Shown piece by piece: positions 61,217 through 64,000 of a DNA stretch of 64,000 nucleotides. The notes beneath the pieces are model-generated. The model saw only the letters and a program-made list of their open reading frames with translations. It was not told the DNA's origin and made no database searches. The position numbers and the translations under genes are program-made. Origin of the DNA: Tritrichomonas musculus (Eukaryota; Parabasalia; Tritrichomonadida; Tritrichomonadidae); NCBI GenBank assembly GCA_039105265.1, contig JAPFFF010000001.1, forward strand, positions 8,928,001-8,992,000, read 5' to 3'. Numbering within the stretch: the first letter of the stretch is position 1; each line of letters opens with the position of its first letter.

Positions 61217-64000
61217 TTATGGATCTTGGTTCATTTCTACCTCATTTTCGCTTTGGTCCTTATTCTTTTTATTTTTAAGGATGAAGAAAACTGCAAGAGC
61301 AACAATAATTGCAACGACAACGATGCATGCAATTACAATTCCTGCAATTGCGCCGCCACTTAACTTACTTTTATGAAGAGGATTTCCACAGAATGAATTA
61401 TCTTCATAGTTGCTTGATGTGTGAATTCCTTTTCTGCTAGGAAGTCCAATGTCACAGTCACAGTCAGGTTGTGTTCTTCCGAGATATCTGATATCTTTGA
61501 ACTTCGTATTTTCAAATGCATTTTGTTCAATCTTTAAGTAATAAGTGGTACGCTCTTCTGCTTTTATATTTGATCTATCAAAAGAAAACAATAATCTTCC
61601 ATCTTTAAATCCTGTGCAATCTTTGAATGCAGATTCTTCGATTGATAATTCGTTATTTAAGATTGAAATGAAAGATAAAGTACCAGAGAATCCAGTGCAA
61701 CCATCAAAAGCATGAGCACCCACTTTATGAAGATTGACACCGAAATTCAATGGACCTGTTAATCCTGTGCATCCAGCAAAGGCATATTTGTCAACATAGT
61801 TGAGATTTGTGCAATTGAGTTGTCCTGTTAAACCTACGCAATTATAAAAAGCATATTCACCAATTTGGATTAATTTAACTTCTGATAAATCACTGAAAAT
61901 CAAATTTCCATTTAATCCAGTGCAGTTGGCGAATGCATACGAACCAATATATTTTGGATAGTCATAATTAGACAAATCGACTGATCCAGTAAGTTTGACA
62001 CAGTTTCGGAATGCTTCATTTCCAATTAATTTTAAGTTATTTTTGAGTTGTCCATTTATGCTTGAGCAGTCGCAAAATGTACCATCTGGAATGGTTGTGA
62101 TTACATCTGGGATAATGAGTTGTCCATCGAATCCAGAGCATCCTTTAAATACATTCTTTGAATCAACTCCATTTTCGTTGAGTTGGCAACGAAGTGGAAG
62201 ATTTATATCTCCTTTAAGATTTTTGCATCCATAAAATGCACCATCATGGATTGATATTTGTGAGCTTTTTTGTCCATCATAAGAATCAGTGATATTAAGA
62301 TTACCGTTAAGTCCAATACAATCTCGAAATGCATACTTTCCAATAGTAGTAACATGAACTCCAAATCTAAGGTTACCTGTCAATTTTTCACATCCCATAA
62401 AAGCACGCTCATTGATTTTAGTCAATGAATTTGGAAATGTAAGAGAGCCACCTAAATCTCTGCATCCTTGGAATGCGCCTATTCCAATTGAAGATAATCC
62501 CTCTGGAAGAGTAAGTGTGCCAGTAAGCTTTTCGCATCCATAAAATGCATAATCATTAATCAAGATATTGCCATTATTTTTATTGCCTTCTTCATCTGTA
62601 TCATCATTTGCATGGGATAATATTGTAATTGTTTTAAGATTAGTGCATTGATAAAATGAGTATGAATCAATTGTGACAACTTTTGATGGAATTACAATTG
62701 ATTGGATTCCTCTGCATTTGTAAAATGCAGATTTTCCAATTTTTGTAAGTTCTGAATTATTACTTATGGTGACACTTTTAATGTTATAACACTCCGAAAA
62801 TGCACGATCACCAATGGATGTAACAGAATCAGGGATATCGAAATTGCCAACCATCTCTGTCATTCCGATAAAGGCATCATTTGGTATTTTATTAATATTT
62901 CCTAATGTCATAGATTTTAAGTGGCATCCTCTGAAAGAGTCATCATGTATTTCAATTGATTCATTTCCAAAAATTACTGTTTCTAAATTGGAGCAATCAG
63001 CGAATGCGCATGTTTGGATTTCTGTTTTAGAAGGTTCAATGGAATCTCTAGTTCCAGTCTTTGGTGTATTAAATGATGTTCCTTCAACAGTTAATTTGTT
63101 AATTGATGTTTTTGCAAATGCATAATCTTGTATCTGGGTAACAAACCTTGGAATTAATAACTCATCTCCAATATTTGAACTGCAAAATGCATATTTTCCA
63201 ATTGTAAGTGGTATATTATGTTGTCTTTTAATTTCTATTTCGCCAATGTTTTTACAATTTGAAAAGGCATAATCATTTATATGGTCAACTGAATTAGGAA
63301 TCAATAATTTTCCTGAAAGACCAGATTTTGCAAAAGCATATGTTGGTATTGATATTTTATCTTTATCACCAACAAGCTGATAATCGTTCAAATGGCTTTG
63401 ATCAATAGTAAGGGTTCCCAATTTATCACATGAATAGAAAGAATAGTCTGCAACATTGGCCTTTTCTCCATGAAGAAATATATTTGCTCCCAAATTACGG
63501 CAATATTGGAAGGAAGATGTTCCAATGCTTTTTGATGTGATCTTTGTAAAATGAAGTAGAACATCACCATTAAAAGCGTATGACGAAATTGTGTCAACAT
63601 TCAATTCTTCATATTTATCTTCTGACGGTCCTTCTAGTAAGAGGCAATTTTCAAAGGCATTTTCAGATATTTTGGCTATATGAGGCAAATTTAATTTTGA
63701 AATGCCGGTGCCTTGGAAAGCATACTCGCCAATAGTCGATTTTGGTTCCTTGGTAGTTTCTTTCTTTTCTTGGAATGTTAGTGCACTGTTTAGTTTTTGG
63801 CAATTTTGGAAAGCGAAATTTTTAATATTTCCGTCACTTAAAATTAATATTTTATCAGCAACTAAGTTGAAACAATTTCTAAAAGCTTTTTCGTATATAT
63901 TCTCACTTGTTATTGAAGAGAAATCAATGTTTTCATCCCCTTCAAAAGCACTTTCATCGATGGTTTCGGAATATAGTTTATTCTGCTCTTTTACTACTTT
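61217..64000 (-). CDS. BspA-like leucine-rich-repeat surface protein, N-terminus off the right edge
   Basis: The frame is open from the right edge to the stop at 61217, at least 927 codons. It is built of LRR_5-type repeats with the pattern I-G-x-x-A-F-x-x-C-x-x-L (for example IGKSAFYKCRGIQSIVIPSK, IGIGAFQGCRDLGGSLTFPN), one about every 23-26 residues. A linker with DCDCDIGLPSRKG follows, then one membrane helix GAIAGIVIACIVVVAIIVAL and a 19-residue cytosolic tail with KNKKNKDQSENEVEMNQDP. This is the usual layout of trichomonad BspA-like proteins, which are shown on the cell surface and are thought to bind host cells and bacteria. The start, signal peptide and first repeats lie outside the window. 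Confidence 0.93.
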   Translation of the reverse strand, partial: KVVKEQNKLYSETIDESAFEGDENIDFSSITSENIYEKAFRNCFNLVADKILILSDGNIKNFAFQNCQKLNSALTFQEKKETTKEPKSTIGEYAFQGTGISKLNLPHIAKISENAFENCLLLEGPSEDKYEELNVDTISSYAFNGDVLLHFTKITSKSIGTSSFQYCRNLGANIFLHGEKANVADYSFYSCDKLGTLTIDQSHLNDYQLVGDKDKISIPTYAFAKSGLSGKLLIPNSVDHINDYAFSNCKNIGEIEIKRQHNIPLTIGKYAFCSSNIGDELLIPRFVTQIQDYAFAKTSINKLTVEGTSFNTPKTGTRDSIEPSKTEIQTCAFADCSNLETVIFGNESIEIHDDSFRGCHLKSMTLGNINKIPNDAFIGMTEMVGNFDIPDSVTSIGDRAFSECYNIKSVTISNNSELTKIGKSAFYKCRGIQSIVIPSKVVTIDSYSFYQCTNLKTITILSHANDDTDEEGNKNNGNILINDYAFYGCEKLTGTLTLPEGLSSIGIGAFQGCRDLGGSLTFPNSLTKINERAFMGCEKLTGNLRFGVHVTTIGKYAFRDCIGLNGNLNITDSYDGQKSSQISIHDGAFYGCKNLKGDINLPLRCQLNENGVDSKNVFKGCSGFDGQLIIPDVITTIPDGTFCDCSSINGQLKNNLKLIGNEAFRNCVKLTGSVDLSNYDYPKYIGSYAFANCTGLNGNLIFSDLSEVKLIQIGEYAFYNCVGLTGQLNCTNLNYVDKYAFAGCTGLTGPLNFGVNLHKVGAHAFDGCTGFSGTLSFISILNNELSIEESAFKDCTGFKDGRLLFSFDRSNIKAEERTTYYLKIEQNAFENTKFKDIRYLGRTQPDCDCDIGLPSRKGIHTSSNYEDNSFCGNPLHKSKLSGGAIAGIVIACIVVVAIIVALAVFFILKNKKNKDQSENEVEMNQDP

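Overview
The window looks like a chromosome piece from a trichomonad (parabasalid) protist, perhaps Tritrichomonas-like. The support is: very AT-rich intergenic DNA, intronless host genes in the standard code, a BspA-like leucine-rich-repeat surface protein, an axonemal dynein light-chain-like protein (so a flagellate), and a Maverick/Polinton of the type common in trichomonad genomes. The species is inferred, not proven.

Layout. 1-7323: broken virus-like genes, all on the minus strand (an unidentified long frame running off the left edge, protein-primed DNA polymerase B, adenovirus/Ulp1-type protease, HNH endonuclease, HUH Rep). 7355-8813: a gene-free Tc1/mariner-type element with inverted ends. 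8800-9651 and 32331-32450: the two halves of a Tc1/mariner transposase gene on the minus strand. 9652-32330: a nearly whole, young Maverick/Polinton that split that transposase gene, flanked by a 5-bp target duplication. 33012-43364: a 10.35-kb palindrome with two equal 4364-bp arms and a 1625-bp centre. 43439-44257 and 54388-54613: two small elements sharing GGTARAT termini and 8-bp target duplications. 44400-64000: the host gene block, in order axonemal dynein light-chain-like protein, Sec61 alpha, a four-helix membrane protein with a PPTY motif, a PP2A B56-type regulatory subunit, an EF-hand protein, a PI-PLC-like protein and a BspA-like surface protein (cut by the right edge).

In the Maverick, polymerase B and a 150-residue protein are read rightward from the left end. 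The right end sends a leftward series: an unknown 409-residue protein, integrase, packaging ATPase, four small or structural proteins including the probable major capsid, an HNH endonuclease and unknowns. In the middle, a probable minor capsid gene and a 2408-codon gene start back to back 14 bp apart. Most minus-strand genes start in the context CAAATG followed by a Ser or Thr codon, with a T-rich motif 8-20 bases upstream.

The least explained structures are the 10.35-kb palindrome (no target duplication, arm ends inside a broken gene, GC-rich patch at its centre), the internally duplicated 2408-residue protein, and the GC-richer non-coding block at 15.1-15.5 kb with a tRNA-like sequence. All homology calls come from reading motifs by eye; no database search was run.
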